In this document: positions 39,741 through 48,316 of the stretch, one piece after another
Numbering within the stretch: the stretch's first letter is position 1
How the letters are laid out: each line of letters begins with the position of its first letter
NCBI RefSeq assembly: GCF_040394755.1
Contig: NZ_JBEBRQ010000020.1
From: Castellaniella defragrans_A
GTDB taxonomy: Bacteria; Pseudomonadota; Gammaproteobacteria; Burkholderiales; Burkholderiaceae_B
Reading direction: 5' to 3' (one strand)
DNA: 48,316 nucleotides
Notes under the pieces: model-generated
Told to the model about the DNA's origin: nothing
What the model saw: the letters and a program-made list of their open reading frames with translations, nothing else
Database searches by the model: none
Made by a program: the position numbers and the translations under genes

Positions 39741-40929
39741 CGCTGACCTCGAGGATTGCCCGGGCGGCCAGGCTGCGCGTGTCCCGGCGCAATGATTCGT
39801 GGATTTCCAGAAAGCGGCGCGCGACCGCCTCGCCGTGATCCCGGTCGCTGAGCGCCCGCCAGGACTGCTCGGCCAGCGCCTCGGGTGTGGCGGCCTCTTG
39901 CAGCAGCTCGGGCACGACGAAATCCCGCGCCAGCACGTTGGGCAGGCCGACCCAGGGCACGCTGGGCGCCGCCTGGCCGGATTTCCAGGCCATGATGCGT
40001 CGCATCCAGGGAGAAATCACATAGGAAATGACCATGGGCCGCTTGAACAGAGCCGTCTCCAGGGTCGCCGTGCCGCTGGCGGCCAGTACCGCGTCCGCCG
40101 CCTCCATGATGTGCCAGGCGACCGGCCAGGCGGCCGTTGCGGCATCGCCCTCCCCGCCCTCAGGCATGGTATCGAGGACCCGGCAGGCGGGCAGCGAATG
40201 CTCGCGCAGCACTGCCTCGAACTGGGCGCGGCGCTGGGGATTGACCATGGGGACGAGAATCAGCAGGTCGGGATCCTCGCGCAGCAGGCGTTGAGCGGCC
40301 TCGAGGAAACGCGGCGCGAGCAGACGGATCTCGGACTCGCGGCTGCCGGGCAGCAGGCCGAGCACGCGGCGGCCGGGTTCGATCCCCAGCCGGCGCCGGG
40401 CGGCTTCCCGATCGGGCCGCAGGGGAATGAGCTCGGCCAGCGGATGGCCGACATAGGTCACGGGCACATCGTGCTCGCGGTAGAGATCGACCTCGAAGGG
40501 AAACAGCACCAGCATGTGCGAGACGGCCCGCTTGATCGCATGAATGCGCTCGAAGCGCCAGGCCCAGATCGAGGGCCCCACGAAATGCACGGTAGGAATT
40601 CCCGCCGCCCGCAATTGTCCCTCGAGCCGCAGATTGAAGTCCGGCGCATCCACGCCGACGAACACATCGGGACGCTGCGCCAGCAGGCGTTTGCGGGTGT
40701 CGCGATAGGTTCGCAGCAGGCGTGGCGCACGGCGCAAGGCATCCACATAGCCGAACACCGACAGCGCGTCCATGGGATGCCAGGCCTCGAACCCGGCCTG
40801 ACGCATGGCGGGACCGCCGATGCCCATCAGCCGGGCATCGGCGTCCAGGTCCCGCACGCCCTGGATCATGCGGGCAGCCAGCAGGTCGCCGGATGGTTCA
40901 CCGGCCACCACGCCGACGCGCAGGCTCAT
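39727..40929 (-). CDS. lpxB: Lipid-A-disaccharide synthase
   Basis: 400 residues. GT19 enzyme that joins UDP-2,3-diacylglucosamine and lipid X into the lipid A disaccharide at the inner membrane. Starts LRVGVVAGEPSGDLLAARMI, then MGIGGPAMRQAGFE, VGVDAPDFNLRLE, HFVGPSIWAWRFERI, VTYVGHPLAE, LGLLPGSRESEI and a C-terminal YVISPWMRRIM...VPWVGLPNVLA run, the complete LpxB motif set. Start overlaps the lpxA stop by four bases. Normal length. Confidence 0.97.
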   Translation of the reverse strand: MSLRVGVVAGEPSGDLLAARMIQGVRDLDADARLMGIGGPAMRQAGFEAWHPMDALSVFGYVDALRRAPRLLRTYRDTRKRLLAQRPDVFVGVDAPDFNLRLEGQLRAAGIPTVHFVGPSIWAWRFERIHAIKRAVSHMLVLFPFEVDLYREHDVPVTYVGHPLAELIPLRPDREAARRRLGIEPGRRVLGLLPGSRESEIRLLAPRFLEAAQRLLREDPDLLILVPMVNPQRRAQFEAVLREHSLPACRVLDTMPEGGEGDAATAAWPVAWHIMEAADAVLAASGTATLETALFKRPMVISYVISPWMRRIMAWKSGQAAPSVPWVGLPNVLARDFVVPELLQEAATPEALAEQSWRALSDRDHGEAVARRFLEIHESLRRDTRSLAARAILEVSGGPA

Positions 40930-41720
40930 GGACGCACGATCCCCCGGCTGGATTCGGCGAGGAAATCCAGCAGGGTCTGGACGGCCGGCGCCTCATCCGG
41001 GTGCGCGGCCCGCAGTTCGTCCAGGGCGTCGACGGCCTGCTCGACGTTGAGCTTGCGCCGGTAGAGGATTTTGTAGGCCTCTTTCAGGACCAGGATGTCG
41101 GCGGGCGTGAAGCCGCGCCGCCCCAGGCCCTCGGAATTGATACCCACCGGCCGGAACGGATCGCCCGCGCCGATCATATAAGGCGGCACATCCTGGCGCA
41201 CCGAGCTGGTGCCGCCGATCATGGCGTGGGCGCCGATGCGCACGAACTGGTGCACGGCCGACAGGCCGCCGAGGATGGCCCAGTCGCCGATGTGGATGTG
41301 TCCGGCCAGTTGGACGCCATTGGCGATCACCACATGGCTGCCGAGCTGGCAATCATGGGCGATATGGACATAGGCCATGATCCAGTTGTCGTCGCCCAGG
41401 CGCGTCGTGCCGACGTCCTGCTGGGTGCCGAGGTTGACGGTCACGTACTCGCGGAACGTATTGCCCGCGCCGATCTCGAGACAGGTGGGTTCGCCCTGGT
41501 ACTTCTTGTCCTGGGGAATGCCGCCGATCGAACAGAAACGATAGAAATGATTACCCGGCCCGATGGTGGTGCGCCCGTCGATGACGCAGTGCGAACCGAC
41601 CTGGGTATCCATGCCGATGCTCACATGCTCGCCGATGATGCTGTAGGGGCCGATACTGACGCCCTCGCCCAGGTGTGCGCCGGGCGCCACGATCGCGGTG
41701 GGATGAATCCGCGGTTCCAT
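40926..41720 (-). CDS. lpxA: UDP-N-acetylglucosamine acyltransferase
   Basis: 264 residues from the ATG at 41720, which shares one base with the fabZ stop (TAATG); the extra codons upstream are in another gene. First step of lipid A synthesis, in the cytoplasm: transfer of a hydroxyacyl chain from ACP to UDP-GlcNAc. Left-handed beta-helix hexapeptides from IHPTAIVAPGAHLGEGVSIGPY onward; catalytic histidine in MAYVHIAHDCQLG; C-terminal helices with LKEAYKILYRRKLNVEQAV. Length matches the family. Confidence 0.97.
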   Translation of the reverse strand: MEPRIHPTAIVAPGAHLGEGVSIGPYSIIGEHVSIGMDTQVGSHCVIDGRTTIGPGNHFYRFCSIGGIPQDKKYQGEPTCLEIGAGNTFREYVTVNLGTQQDVGTTRLGDDNWIMAYVHIAHDCQLGSHVVIANGVQLAGHIHIGDWAILGGLSAVHQFVRIGAHAMIGGTSSVRQDVPPYMIGAGDPFRPVGINSEGLGRRGFTPADILVLKEAYKILYRRKLNVEQAVDALDELRAAHPDEAPAVQTLLDFLAESSRGIVRP

Positions 41721-42172
41721 TATTCTTCCAGGATGCGGACCGCGCACATGATCTTGGCCTCGGCGGCGATCTGGTCATCGACCTTGGCCACCGCCGTGTA
41801 CTTGCAGATCGAACGGCTGAGCCTGTCGGCGGAGACCTCCATGCGCAGCTGATCGCCGGGGACCACTGGCCGCCGGAAACGCGCGCCGTCCACCCCGACG
41901 AGATAATAGGCGACCTTGGTGCTGGCGAGGTTCGGGGCGCCGGCATCGGCAAAGGAAAACAGCGCCGCAGCCTGGGCCAGGGCCTCGATGATGAGCACAC
42001 CGGGCATAACCGGATGATGCGCGAAGTGCCCCTGGAAAAAAGGCTCGTTGTAGGTCACGTTCTTGATCGCCACGATGCTCTTGCCGGGATCCATTTCGAG
42101 CACGCGGTCGACCAGCAGCATCGGGTGCCGATGCGGCAAGCGTTCCATGATGTCTTTGATATCAAGTTCCAT
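41720..42172 (-). CDS. fabZ: 3-hydroxyacyl-ACP dehydratase FabZ
   Basis: 150 residues from the ATG at 42172, where AGGACAAGAAGAAAG gives the RBS. It dehydrates hydroxyacyl-ACP in fatty-acid elongation and draws on the same pool as LpxA and LpxD. Hot-dog fold: DIMERLPHRHPMLLVDRV at the start; catalytic H49 in GHFAHHPVMPGVLIIEALAQ and E63 in the same stretch. Intact and of normal length. Lies 63 bases after lpxD. Confidence 0.97.
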   Translation of the reverse strand: MELDIKDIMERLPHRHPMLLVDRVLEMDPGKSIVAIKNVTYNEPFFQGHFAHHPVMPGVLIIEALAQAAALFSFADAGAPNLASTKVAYYLVGVDGARFRRPVVPGDQLRMEVSADRLSRSICKYTAVAKVDDQIAAEAKIMCAVRILEE

Positions 42173-42235
42173 CTTTCTTCTTGTCCTGCTAACAATTCGC
42201 AATCAAGTCGTCCTCACCCACAGCGCGCGGGGGGT

Positions 42236-43345
42236 TCAGCCTTGCCCCTGGCGCTCGATGACCCGCAGCCGCTTGCGCAATTGCGCAAGCTGCCCGATAA
42301 CCGCCGCATTGCGCTGCCAATCGGCATGTGTCGCGGCCGGGAATACGCCGGTGTACTGGCCCGGTGCGCGGATGTCGCTGGTGACGGCGGTGCCGCCCGA
42401 GATATGGACATCGTCACCCAGGGTCAAGTGGCCCGCGAACATCGCGGCCCCTCCGATGATGCAGCGCTTGCCCATCGTGGTCGATCCGGCAACGCCGACA
42501 CAGGCAGCCATGGCGGTGTGGTCGCCGATGACGCAATTATGGCCGATCATGATCTGATTATCGAGCTTGACGCCATTGCCGAGAACCGTGTCCTCGATGG
42601 CGCCACGATCCACCGTGGTGTTGGCGCCGATTTCGACATCGTCGCCCAGCAGAACCCCGCCCAATTGCGCGATCTTGGACCAGGCACCGGTATCCTTGGA
42701 CGGATCCGGCGCGAAACCGAACCCATCGGCGCCAAGGACCACGCCCGAATGCAGGATGGCGCGGTTGCCGACGCGCACCCCATGGTAAAGCGTCACGCGG
42801 GGATGCAGGACGCCGTCGCGGCCGATCGCGCAACCCGCGCCGATCACGCAGCCCGCGCCGATGCGCGTACCGGCGCCGATGCGTGCGCCGGCATCGATGA
42901 TGGCGAGCGGGCCGATGCTGGCCCCAGGCTCGATCACCGCATCATCGGCAATGATGGCCGATGGGTGGATCCCCGTGGGCAGCCTCTCGATACGCCGCTG
43001 ATCGAACCATTGGGCCAGCAGTGCATACATCAGATAGGGTTGGCTGCACAGGACGGCGATCCAGCCAGGGGCCGTGCCGGCGGCCTGCGCCGCAAGGGCT
43101 TGCCAGTCCTGCGGGCGCAGGATCACGGCCGCGGCCCGCGAGCCGGCCAGTTGCCCGGCCAGTTTGGGATTGGAGAGGAAACTGATTTCCGAGGGGCCGG
43201 ACGCCGCCAGGGAGCCGATGCCGGCGATCCGGATGCCGTGCCCGTCGCCTGGGCCGGCCAGCGTCCAGTCCAGGCCTACGGTATTGGCCGCGCGAAGAAG
43301 TTCAGGCAGGTCCGGCGCCTGATCCGGCGCGAGCAATACCGGCAT
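42236..43345 (-). CDS. lpxD: UDP-3-O-acylglucosamine N-acyltransferase
   Basis: 369 residues. Third enzyme of lipid A synthesis. N-terminal uridine-binding domain (ISFLSNPKLAGQLAGSRAAAVIL), then left-handed beta-helix hexapeptides from TGIHPSAIIADDAVIEPGASIG; NTTVDRGAIEDTVLGNGVKLDNQIMIGHNCVIGDHTAM contains the conserved histidines that act in acyl transfer; C-terminal helix with LRKRLRVIERQ. The ATG at 43345 comes 6 bases after the skp stop. Slightly longer than E. coli LpxD (341). Confidence 0.97.
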   Translation of the reverse strand: MPVLLAPDQAPDLPELLRAANTVGLDWTLAGPGDGHGIRIAGIGSLAASGPSEISFLSNPKLAGQLAGSRAAAVILRPQDWQALAAQAAGTAPGWIAVLCSQPYLMYALLAQWFDQRRIERLPTGIHPSAIIADDAVIEPGASIGPLAIIDAGARIGAGTRIGAGCVIGAGCAIGRDGVLHPRVTLYHGVRVGNRAILHSGVVLGADGFGFAPDPSKDTGAWSKIAQLGGVLLGDDVEIGANTTVDRGAIEDTVLGNGVKLDNQIMIGHNCVIGDHTAMAACVGVAGSTTMGKRCIIGGAAMFAGHLTLGDDVHISGGTAVTSDIRAPGQYTGVFPAATHADWQRNAAVIGQLAQLRKRLRVIERQGQG

Positions 43346-43351
43346 TGCAAA

Positions 43352-43903
43352 TCAGCCGCCCAACGCCTGGATGACCTGGTCGGTGATGTCGACGCGAGGG
43401 CTGACCGTCACTGCGTCCTGGATGATCAGGTCATAGTTTTGCTGTTCGGCGATTTTCTTGATGGCGGCATCCGCCTTTTCGACGATGGCGGAGAATTCCT
43501 CGTTGCGGCGCCGGTTGAAGTCCTCCTGGAATTCGCGGCGCTTGCGCTGCAGGTCGGAATCCAGATCGGCGAGCTGGCGTTGTTGCTTGATGCGCTCGGT
43601 CTCGGAGAGGACCGGCGCGTCCTTGTCGAGTTTCTGGGCCTGGGTGCGCAGATTGGTGGCGAGTTTCTGCAGCTCCTCGTCGCGGCGCTTGAATTCGGAT
43701 TCGATCTTGGCCTGCGCGGCCTTGGCAGGCTTGGAGTCGCGCAGAATCCGCTCTGTGCTGACGAAGCCGATCTTGGTTCCCTGCGCATACGACGGGACCA
43801 CGAACAAAGCCCCAAGCCCCAGCATGGCGCCGACGGCCAATGTCCGGTGGCTGCGCACGACGCGCTCGGCCAGTCCTGAAAAGCTCAAACCTGAAAGGAA
43901 CAT
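43352..43903 (-). CDS. skp: Periplasmic chaperone Skp (OmpH family)
   Basis: 183 residues from the ATG at 43903; a TTG at 43924 gives seven more residues. Escorts unfolded outer-membrane proteins through the periplasm to BamA. Signal peptide: basic stretch VVRSHRTLAVG, hydrophobic run, cleavage near PSYA-QG. Mature part has KIGFVSTERILRDSKPAKAAQ, then a long charged coiled coil (EFKRRDEELQKLATNLRTQ...RRREFQEDFNRRRNEEF), the tentacles of the trimer, and a conserved C-terminal YDLIIQDAVTVSPRVDITDQ. Placed between bamA and lpxD as usual. Especially relevant here given several autotransporters nearby. Confidence 0.93.
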   Translation of the reverse strand: MFLSGLSFSGLAERVVRSHRTLAVGAMLGLGALFVVPSYAQGTKIGFVSTERILRDSKPAKAAQAKIESEFKRRDEELQKLATNLRTQAQKLDKDAPVLSETERIKQQRQLADLDSDLQRKRREFQEDFNRRRNEEFSAIVEKADAAIKKIAEQQNYDLIIQDAVTVSPRVDITDQVIQALGG

Positions 43904-43969
43904 GATGAAAGATCTACCTTGCAAAGAATGCGGATGCGAAAGGGCTATTGTGCCATCAAATGGCGAGAA

Positions 43970-46327
43970 TCAGAAACCTGTCCCGATCTGGAACTGGAAT
44001 ACTTGTTTCTGGTCGCCTTCCTTGGCGTTCAGCGGCCTGGCCACCGACAATTGCAGCGGCCCCAGCGGAGACTCCCAGGACAGGCCCAGGCCGGCGGAAT
44101 ATTTCCAGCCGCAGGGATCCTCGACATTGTTGCCGATCCCGCGGGCGCACTCGGAGCCATCCGTGGTCGTCACCTGGCCGATGTCCGAGAAAATGAACCA
44201 GCGCAGGGACCGGTCGCGGGAGGCCCCAGGGAACGGCAGGTAAAGTTGCACGTTGCCATACATCCGCCGCGAGCCGCCCAGATAGGTATCCGTGAGAGTA
44301 TCGCGCGGCCCCAGGGACGCGCCCTCGAAACCACGCACCGAGCCGATACCGCCGGCGTACATGTTCTTGATCACCGGGAAGGACTTGCCGCCGTAGGCCT
44401 TGGCCCAATCCACCTGGCCGTTGACGGCGAAAGTGAACGAACGGCCCAGCGGCCAGTAGTACTGCTGCTGGCCCGAGAGCTTGTAATAGCGCAGGTCCAT
44501 CGTCGACAGATCGGCCGACAGGCGCGTGTAGCTGCCCGAATGGGGCGCGAGCGCGCTGTCGCGGGTGTCCTTGGCCCAGCCGAGGGTGAAGATCCCCGCG
44601 TTGGTGGTCTCGCCATACTCGTCGACGAAGTTCTGGTAGGCCAGGGGCGCGGGATTGTCGCCGGAACGACGGATGTCCTTGAGCGAATTGCGCTCGAAAG
44701 TGACGCCCGCGAAAATCCGGTCGTACTCCGAGATCGGCACACCGAAATTCAGCCCGAAGCCCATGGATTCGATCTTGTACCAACCGATTGAATCATCGCC
44801 CGATACATCGTAAGGCGTGATGCGGCGGTAGTAGATCGAGGTGCTCTTGCTGATGCCGTCCTTGGTCCAGTATGGGTCCGTGTGGCTGATCACGGCGGCG
44901 CGATTGGACTGGCTGGTGTTCAGTTGCAGAGACAGTGAATTGCCGCTGCCGAAGATATTGTCCTGGCTGATGCCGGCCGAAAGCATGAGCTTTTCGGTCG
45001 AACCGTAGCCCACGCCCAAATTGATCATGCCGGTGGGCTTTTCCTTGACGTCCACGTTGACGTCCACCTGGTCGGGAGAACCCGGCACGGGTGTGGTATC
45101 GACGTTGACCTCGTTGAAATAACCCAGGCGGTCGACGCGGTCGCGCGAGGTCTTGATGCTGCCCGCATCGTACCAGGCGGCCTCCTGCTGGCGCATCTCG
45201 CGGCGGATCACCGCGTCGCGGGTGCGCGTGTTGCCGCCGATCTGGATCCGGCGCACGTAGACCCGGCGGCCCGGATCGACATAGAAGGTCAGCTTGGCCG
45301 TGTGGTTCTCGCGGTCGAGCTCAGGATTCGGATTGGTGTTGGCGAAGGCATATCCGAGACCGCCCAGGTAGTCGGTGATGGCCTTTGCCACGGCATTGGT
45401 TTTTTCGGCCGAAAAGACCTCGCCCTCCTTGACGGTCACCAGGGGCTGGAGTTTGTCCTCGAGCCCGAGGAGATCGCCCGCCAGCTGGACGGTGCCCAGC
45501 GTGTAGGGCTCGCCCTCGTGGACGGTCATGGTGATGTGGATCTCACGCCGGTCAGGCGAGATCGTGACCTGAGGGGGCTCTATCGTGAATTCGAGGTAAC
45601 CGCGATCCAGGTAGTACGACCGGATGCGCTCGATGTCGCCCTCGAGTTTCTCGCGCGAGTATTTGTCGGAACCCGTGTACCAGGTCATCATGCCGGAGGT
45701 GGTGAGCTCCATCTGGTCGGCGAGAGTGCTGGAGGAAAACGCCTTGTTGCCGATGAAGTCGATGCTGGCGATCTTTGCCACCTCACCCTCGAAGATATCG
45801 AAGGCGATGCCCACGCGGTTGCGCGGCAACGGCGTGATGACCGGGCTGACATCGACGCCATACTTGCCCTTGGACAGATATTGCTGCTTGAGCTCGAAGA
45901 CTGCGCGCTCGAGCATGGCCTGCTCGAAGATGCGGCCCTGGCCAAAGCCGACCTGCGCAAGGGACTGGGTCAGCGCCTTGGCGTCGAACTCGCGCATTCC
46001 GTTGAATGAAATCGAGGCGATCGTCGGGCGTTCCTCGACGGTGACGACCAGCACGTTGCCTTGAGCATCGATCTTGACGTCGCTGAAGAAACCCGTGGCG
46101 TAGAGCTTCTGGATCGCCTCGCCCGCCTGATCCTCAGTGAACGTCTGGCCGATCTTGACCGGCAGGTACGTGAAGATCGTGCCCGGATCGACGCGCTCGA
46201 TCCCCTTGACCTGGATGTCCCGCACCACGAAGGGCGTGAAGGCGGCGGCAACGGCCGGCGCCATCAAAGCAGCCAGGACGAATGGCAAAATACGTTTTGC
46301 GAAACGGGACTGCGGGCGAGACGACAT
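43970..46327 (-). CDS. bamA: Outer membrane protein assembly factor BamA
   Basis: 785 residues. Core of the BAM complex that folds and inserts outer-membrane proteins, including the autotransporters of this window. Signal peptide ends VAAA-FT. Five POTRA domains (about 30-430; the first begins FTPFVVRDIQVKGIERVDPGTIF), then the 16-strand barrel, with the lid-lock motif SVRGFEGASLGPRD near residue 660 and a C-terminal aromatic FQFQIGTGF. Length is typical (E. coli 810). Lies 66 bases upstream of skp and 72 bases downstream of rseP. Confidence 0.97.
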   Translation of the reverse strand: MSSRPQSRFAKRILPFVLAALMAPAVAAAFTPFVVRDIQVKGIERVDPGTIFTYLPVKIGQTFTEDQAGEAIQKLYATGFFSDVKIDAQGNVLVVTVEERPTIASISFNGMREFDAKALTQSLAQVGFGQGRIFEQAMLERAVFELKQQYLSKGKYGVDVSPVITPLPRNRVGIAFDIFEGEVAKIASIDFIGNKAFSSSTLADQMELTTSGMMTWYTGSDKYSREKLEGDIERIRSYYLDRGYLEFTIEPPQVTISPDRREIHITMTVHEGEPYTLGTVQLAGDLLGLEDKLQPLVTVKEGEVFSAEKTNAVAKAITDYLGGLGYAFANTNPNPELDRENHTAKLTFYVDPGRRVYVRRIQIGGNTRTRDAVIRREMRQQEAAWYDAGSIKTSRDRVDRLGYFNEVNVDTTPVPGSPDQVDVNVDVKEKPTGMINLGVGYGSTEKLMLSAGISQDNIFGSGNSLSLQLNTSQSNRAAVISHTDPYWTKDGISKSTSIYYRRITPYDVSGDDSIGWYKIESMGFGLNFGVPISEYDRIFAGVTFERNSLKDIRRSGDNPAPLAYQNFVDEYGETTNAGIFTLGWAKDTRDSALAPHSGSYTRLSADLSTMDLRYYKLSGQQQYYWPLGRSFTFAVNGQVDWAKAYGGKSFPVIKNMYAGGIGSVRGFEGASLGPRDTLTDTYLGGSRRMYGNVQLYLPFPGASRDRSLRWFIFSDIGQVTTTDGSECARGIGNNVEDPCGWKYSAGLGLSWESPLGPLQLSVARPLNAKEGDQKQVFQFQIGTGF

Positions 46328-46399
46328 CCTGGTGAGATCCTTGGTCAGCCGTGAATAGGGACAACGATGAGCGATGCGCGATTGTAAGACACAACGACT

Positions 46400-47737
46400 C
46401 TAACTGAAAAGGCGGGACAGGTCGTTGAAGAATGCCAATGACATCAAACCAAGCAGCAAGATGATGCCGATCTGCTGGCCCGCCTCGCGTATCCGGTCCG
46501 ACACCGCCCGCCCGCGGATCGCCTCGATCAGATAGAACAGCAGGTGGCCGCCATCGAGCATGGGGATCGGCAAAAGATTGAGTACCCCGATACTGATGCT
46601 GATCAGTGCCAGGAACCCGATGTAGGATTCCAGCCCCTGGCGTGCCGTCCGGCCCGCATAATCCGCGATCGTCACGGGCCCGCTGATGTTCTTGGGCGAG
46701 ACGGTGCCGAGGACCATGCGGCCCATCATGCGCAGACTGAACACGGTCATGTCCGCGGTCCGCGCCACCCCTTGCCGCAGGCTGTCCAGCAGCCCCAGGC
46801 GGACCTCGACCAAGGGCATCTCGCCCTGCACCTCGACCCCGATGCGGCCGATAGTGGCGCCCGCATCGTTCAGTTGGGCGCGCGGCGTCACTGACAAGGA
46901 CACCTCGGCGCCGTCGCGGCGCACACGCACCGGCAAGGCCTCGCCCGGATGGCTGCTGATGATTTCGATCATGGCCGTCGCGCTGGGGGCCTCGACCCCG
47001 CCGATGGCCTCCACCAAGTCGCCCGGGCGCAGGCCAGCCTGCTGGGCGGCGCCACCGGGGATGAGCTCACCCAGCCTGGGCCGGGGTTCGGCCAGCGTCA
47101 GGCCAGCCTTGGCGAGCGGGTCCGGATCGTCCGGCGCGATGTTGTTGGCCGCCACATGCAGTTGCGCCGTGCGTGGCGATCCGCCGGCAGCGGGACGCAC
47201 GGTCAGCGTGATTTCGCCGCCACGGACGATCGGATCGAGCAGGCGCCAGCGGGCGTCGTCCCAGGAACGCACTGGCACGCCGTCGACGCTCAGTAATTCG
47301 TCCCCGGCCGTGATACCAGCCTGCGCCGCCGGCGTGGCCGCGGCGGGCATCGCGAGAACGGCGGCGGGTTCGCGCGTCCCGACCAGGCTCAGCCCCGCGT
47401 ACAGCAGGACCGCCAGCAGGAGGTTGGCCAGCGGGCCGGCCAGCACGATAGCGCTGCGCTGGATCAGATGCTTGTGGTTGAATGCCTCTTGCCGTGTGAC
47501 CTCGTCGGCGTCGGCGGGCACCTCGTCGAGCATTTTCACGTAGCCGCCCAGGGGAATGGCGGACAAGGCCCACTGCGTGCCGTGACGGTCCGTGCGCTGT
47601 AGCAGAATCCGGCCGAAACCCACGGAAAAGCGCAACACCCGGACCCCGCAGCGCCGCGCCACCCAGTAATGGCCGAACTCGTGGAAAGTCACCAGCACGC
47701 CCAGGGCGAAGACGAAGGCGAGCAGGGTCAGTGCCAT
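46400..47737 (-). CDS. rseP: Site-2 intramembrane zinc protease RseP
   Basis: 445 residues from the ATG at 47737; further upstream codons overlap dxr in another frame. Inner-membrane metalloprotease that cuts the anti-sigma factor RseA to release sigma-E, and clears signal-peptide remnants. Zinc motif HEFGH (H19, E20, H23) in the first helix; two PDZ domains (about 120-210 and 215-300, the second starting LGELIPGGAAQQAGLRPGD); second catalytic motif LLPIPMLDGGHLLFYLIEAI with the aspartate ligand. Length matches E. coli RseP (450). Between dxr and bamA as usual. Confidence 0.96.
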   Translation of the reverse strand: MALTLLAFVFALGVLVTFHEFGHYWVARRCGVRVLRFSVGFGRILLQRTDRHGTQWALSAIPLGGYVKMLDEVPADADEVTRQEAFNHKHLIQRSAIVLAGPLANLLLAVLLYAGLSLVGTREPAAVLAMPAAATPAAQAGITAGDELLSVDGVPVRSWDDARWRLLDPIVRGGEITLTVRPAAGGSPRTAQLHVAANNIAPDDPDPLAKAGLTLAEPRPRLGELIPGGAAQQAGLRPGDLVEAIGGVEAPSATAMIEIISSHPGEALPVRVRRDGAEVSLSVTPRAQLNDAGATIGRIGVEVQGEMPLVEVRLGLLDSLRQGVARTADMTVFSLRMMGRMVLGTVSPKNISGPVTIADYAGRTARQGLESYIGFLALISISIGVLNLLPIPMLDGGHLLFYLIEAIRGRAVSDRIREAGQQIGIILLLGLMSLAFFNDLSRLFS

Positions 47738-47750
47738 GACGCGTCTGTCC

Positions 47751-48316
47751 TCAACCGGCGGCGTGGCACAGGCCAGTGGCCACGCGCCGCGTCCAGGCAT
47801 CCAGGGCCAGGATGTCGTCCAGTGTCCCCGGATCGCCGCCGACGTGCGCCGAGGAATCATCCAGGCAGCGCTCGATGATGTCGGGAATCTGCGTGTAGCG
47901 GATGCGGCCGTTCAGGAAGCCATCGACCGCGATCTCGTTGGCCGCGTTCAGGGTGATGCAGGCGGCCTGGCCGCTGCCCAGGGCATCGAGCGACAGGCGC
48001 AGGCAGGGAAAACGCCGCAGGTCGGGCTCCTCGAAATCCAGGCGCCCGAGCCGCGAAAGCTCGAGCAGGCCGACCCCGCTGTCGATGCGCTCGGGAAAAC
48101 CCAGGCCGTAAGCGATCGGCGTGCGCATGTCGGGCTGCCCGAGTTGCGCCAGAATGGAGCCGTCCTCATATTCGACCATGGAGTGCACGATGCTCTGCGG
48201 GTGGACCACCACCTGGATGCGTTGCAAGGGCATGGAAAACAGCCAATGCGCCTCGATCACCTCCAGGCCCTTGTTGAGCATGGTGGCCGAGTCGACGGAG
48301 ATCTTGCGGCCCATGC
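47751..48316 (-). CDS. dxr: 1-deoxy-D-xylulose 5-phosphate reductoisomerase, C-terminal part; 5' end outside window
   Basis: The minus-strand frame is open through the window edge; 187 residues are seen from MGRKISVDSATMLNKGLEVIEA, which in the full enzyme is internal (catalytic domain, substrate-binding serine and lysine nearby). HPQSIVHSMVEYEDGSILAQLG, PDMRTPIAYGLGFPERI and the C-terminal LNAANEIAVDGFLNGRIRYTQIPDII are diagnostic. It converts DXP to MEP with NADPH and a divalent metal, in non-mevalonate isoprenoid synthesis. The 13-base gap to rseP shows co-transcription. The visible ATG at 48314 is not the start. Confidence 0.96.
   Translation of the reverse strand, partial: MGRKISVDSATMLNKGLEVIEAHWLFSMPLQRIQVVVHPQSIVHSMVEYEDGSILAQLGQPDMRTPIAYGLGFPERIDSGVGLLELSRLGRLDFEEPDLRRFPCLRLSLDALGSGQAACITLNAANEIAVDGFLNGRIRYTQIPDIIERCLDDSSAHVGGDPGTLDDILALDAWTRRVATGLCHAAG

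Noticed and set aside
41675..43879. A 734-codon open frame on the plus strand opposite lpxA, fabZ, lpxD and skp
   Set aside because: It spans four intact, coupled minus-strand genes with full motif sets, its product matches no family, and such long antisense frames are expected in GC-rich DNA.

Overview
The window reads as a GC-rich beta-proteobacterial chromosome, most likely family Alcaligenaceae (Bordetella/Achromobacter-like). This is inferred from gene order and protein type: the block dxr-rseP-bamA-skp-lpxD-fabZ-lpxA-lpxB-rnhB-rlmB, a divergent ppsA/ppsR pair, a divergent ratA/smpB pair, an mltG-tmk-holB-tatD string and several type V secretion proteins. No rRNA, tRNA, IS element, prophage or CRISPR array was seen.

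Layout. 1-5763: the 3' end of a trimeric autotransporter adhesin with a tandem 143-residue repeat, a 676-bp AT-rich spacer, then a 1148-residue classical autotransporter whose passenger is about ten copies of a roughly 50-residue repeat. 5943-7996: an ada-alkA alkylation-repair pair. 8086-12867: acylphosphatase, type II sulfide:quinone oxidoreductase, an SDR dehydrogenase, a DUF4239 membrane protein, an ArsC/YfgD-like reductase and a DUF3298-like lipoprotein. 13033-16897: a complete sulfate ABC importer (sbp-cysT-cysW-cysA). 17032-22491: a DUF5671 membrane protein, then on the minus strand mltG-tmk-holB-tatD-ankyrin protein. 22683-25418: a second classical autotransporter, lying between mltG and ygfZ. 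25537-29707: ygfZ, then a minus-strand valine-degradation operon (isobutyryl-CoA dehydrogenase, 3-hydroxyisobutyryl-CoA hydrolase, 3-hydroxyisobutyrate dehydrogenase). 29905-35239: rnfH-ratA, smpB, ogt, ppsA and ppsR. 35311-38163: a third classical autotransporter, between ppsR and the rlmB-like gene. 38311-48316: the minus-strand outer-membrane biogenesis operon, ending in a truncated dxr at the window edge.

How the genes fit together. The large minus-strand operon makes lipid A (LpxA, LpxB, LpxD), fatty-acid precursors (FabZ), the BamA insertase, its periplasmic chaperone Skp, the site-2 protease RseP and the isoprenoid enzyme Dxr. This is the same envelope machinery that the four type V secretion proteins depend on for insertion. 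Ada and Ogt repair alkylated DNA directly, and AlkA does so by base excision. PpsA/PpsR is a gluconeogenic switch. SmpB serves trans-translation.

The variable part of the window is its set of surface proteins. Three classical autotransporters share a similar pre-barrel module but combine two passenger styles with two barrel subfamilies, and two of them sit inside strings of housekeeping genes. I found no clearly new multi-gene system. The best leads are the mosaic autotransporter set, the repeat-bearing adhesin, a nested hairpin in the ppsA leader, and a C7 tract between the ribosome-binding site and start codon of the DUF3298-like lipoprotein gene.
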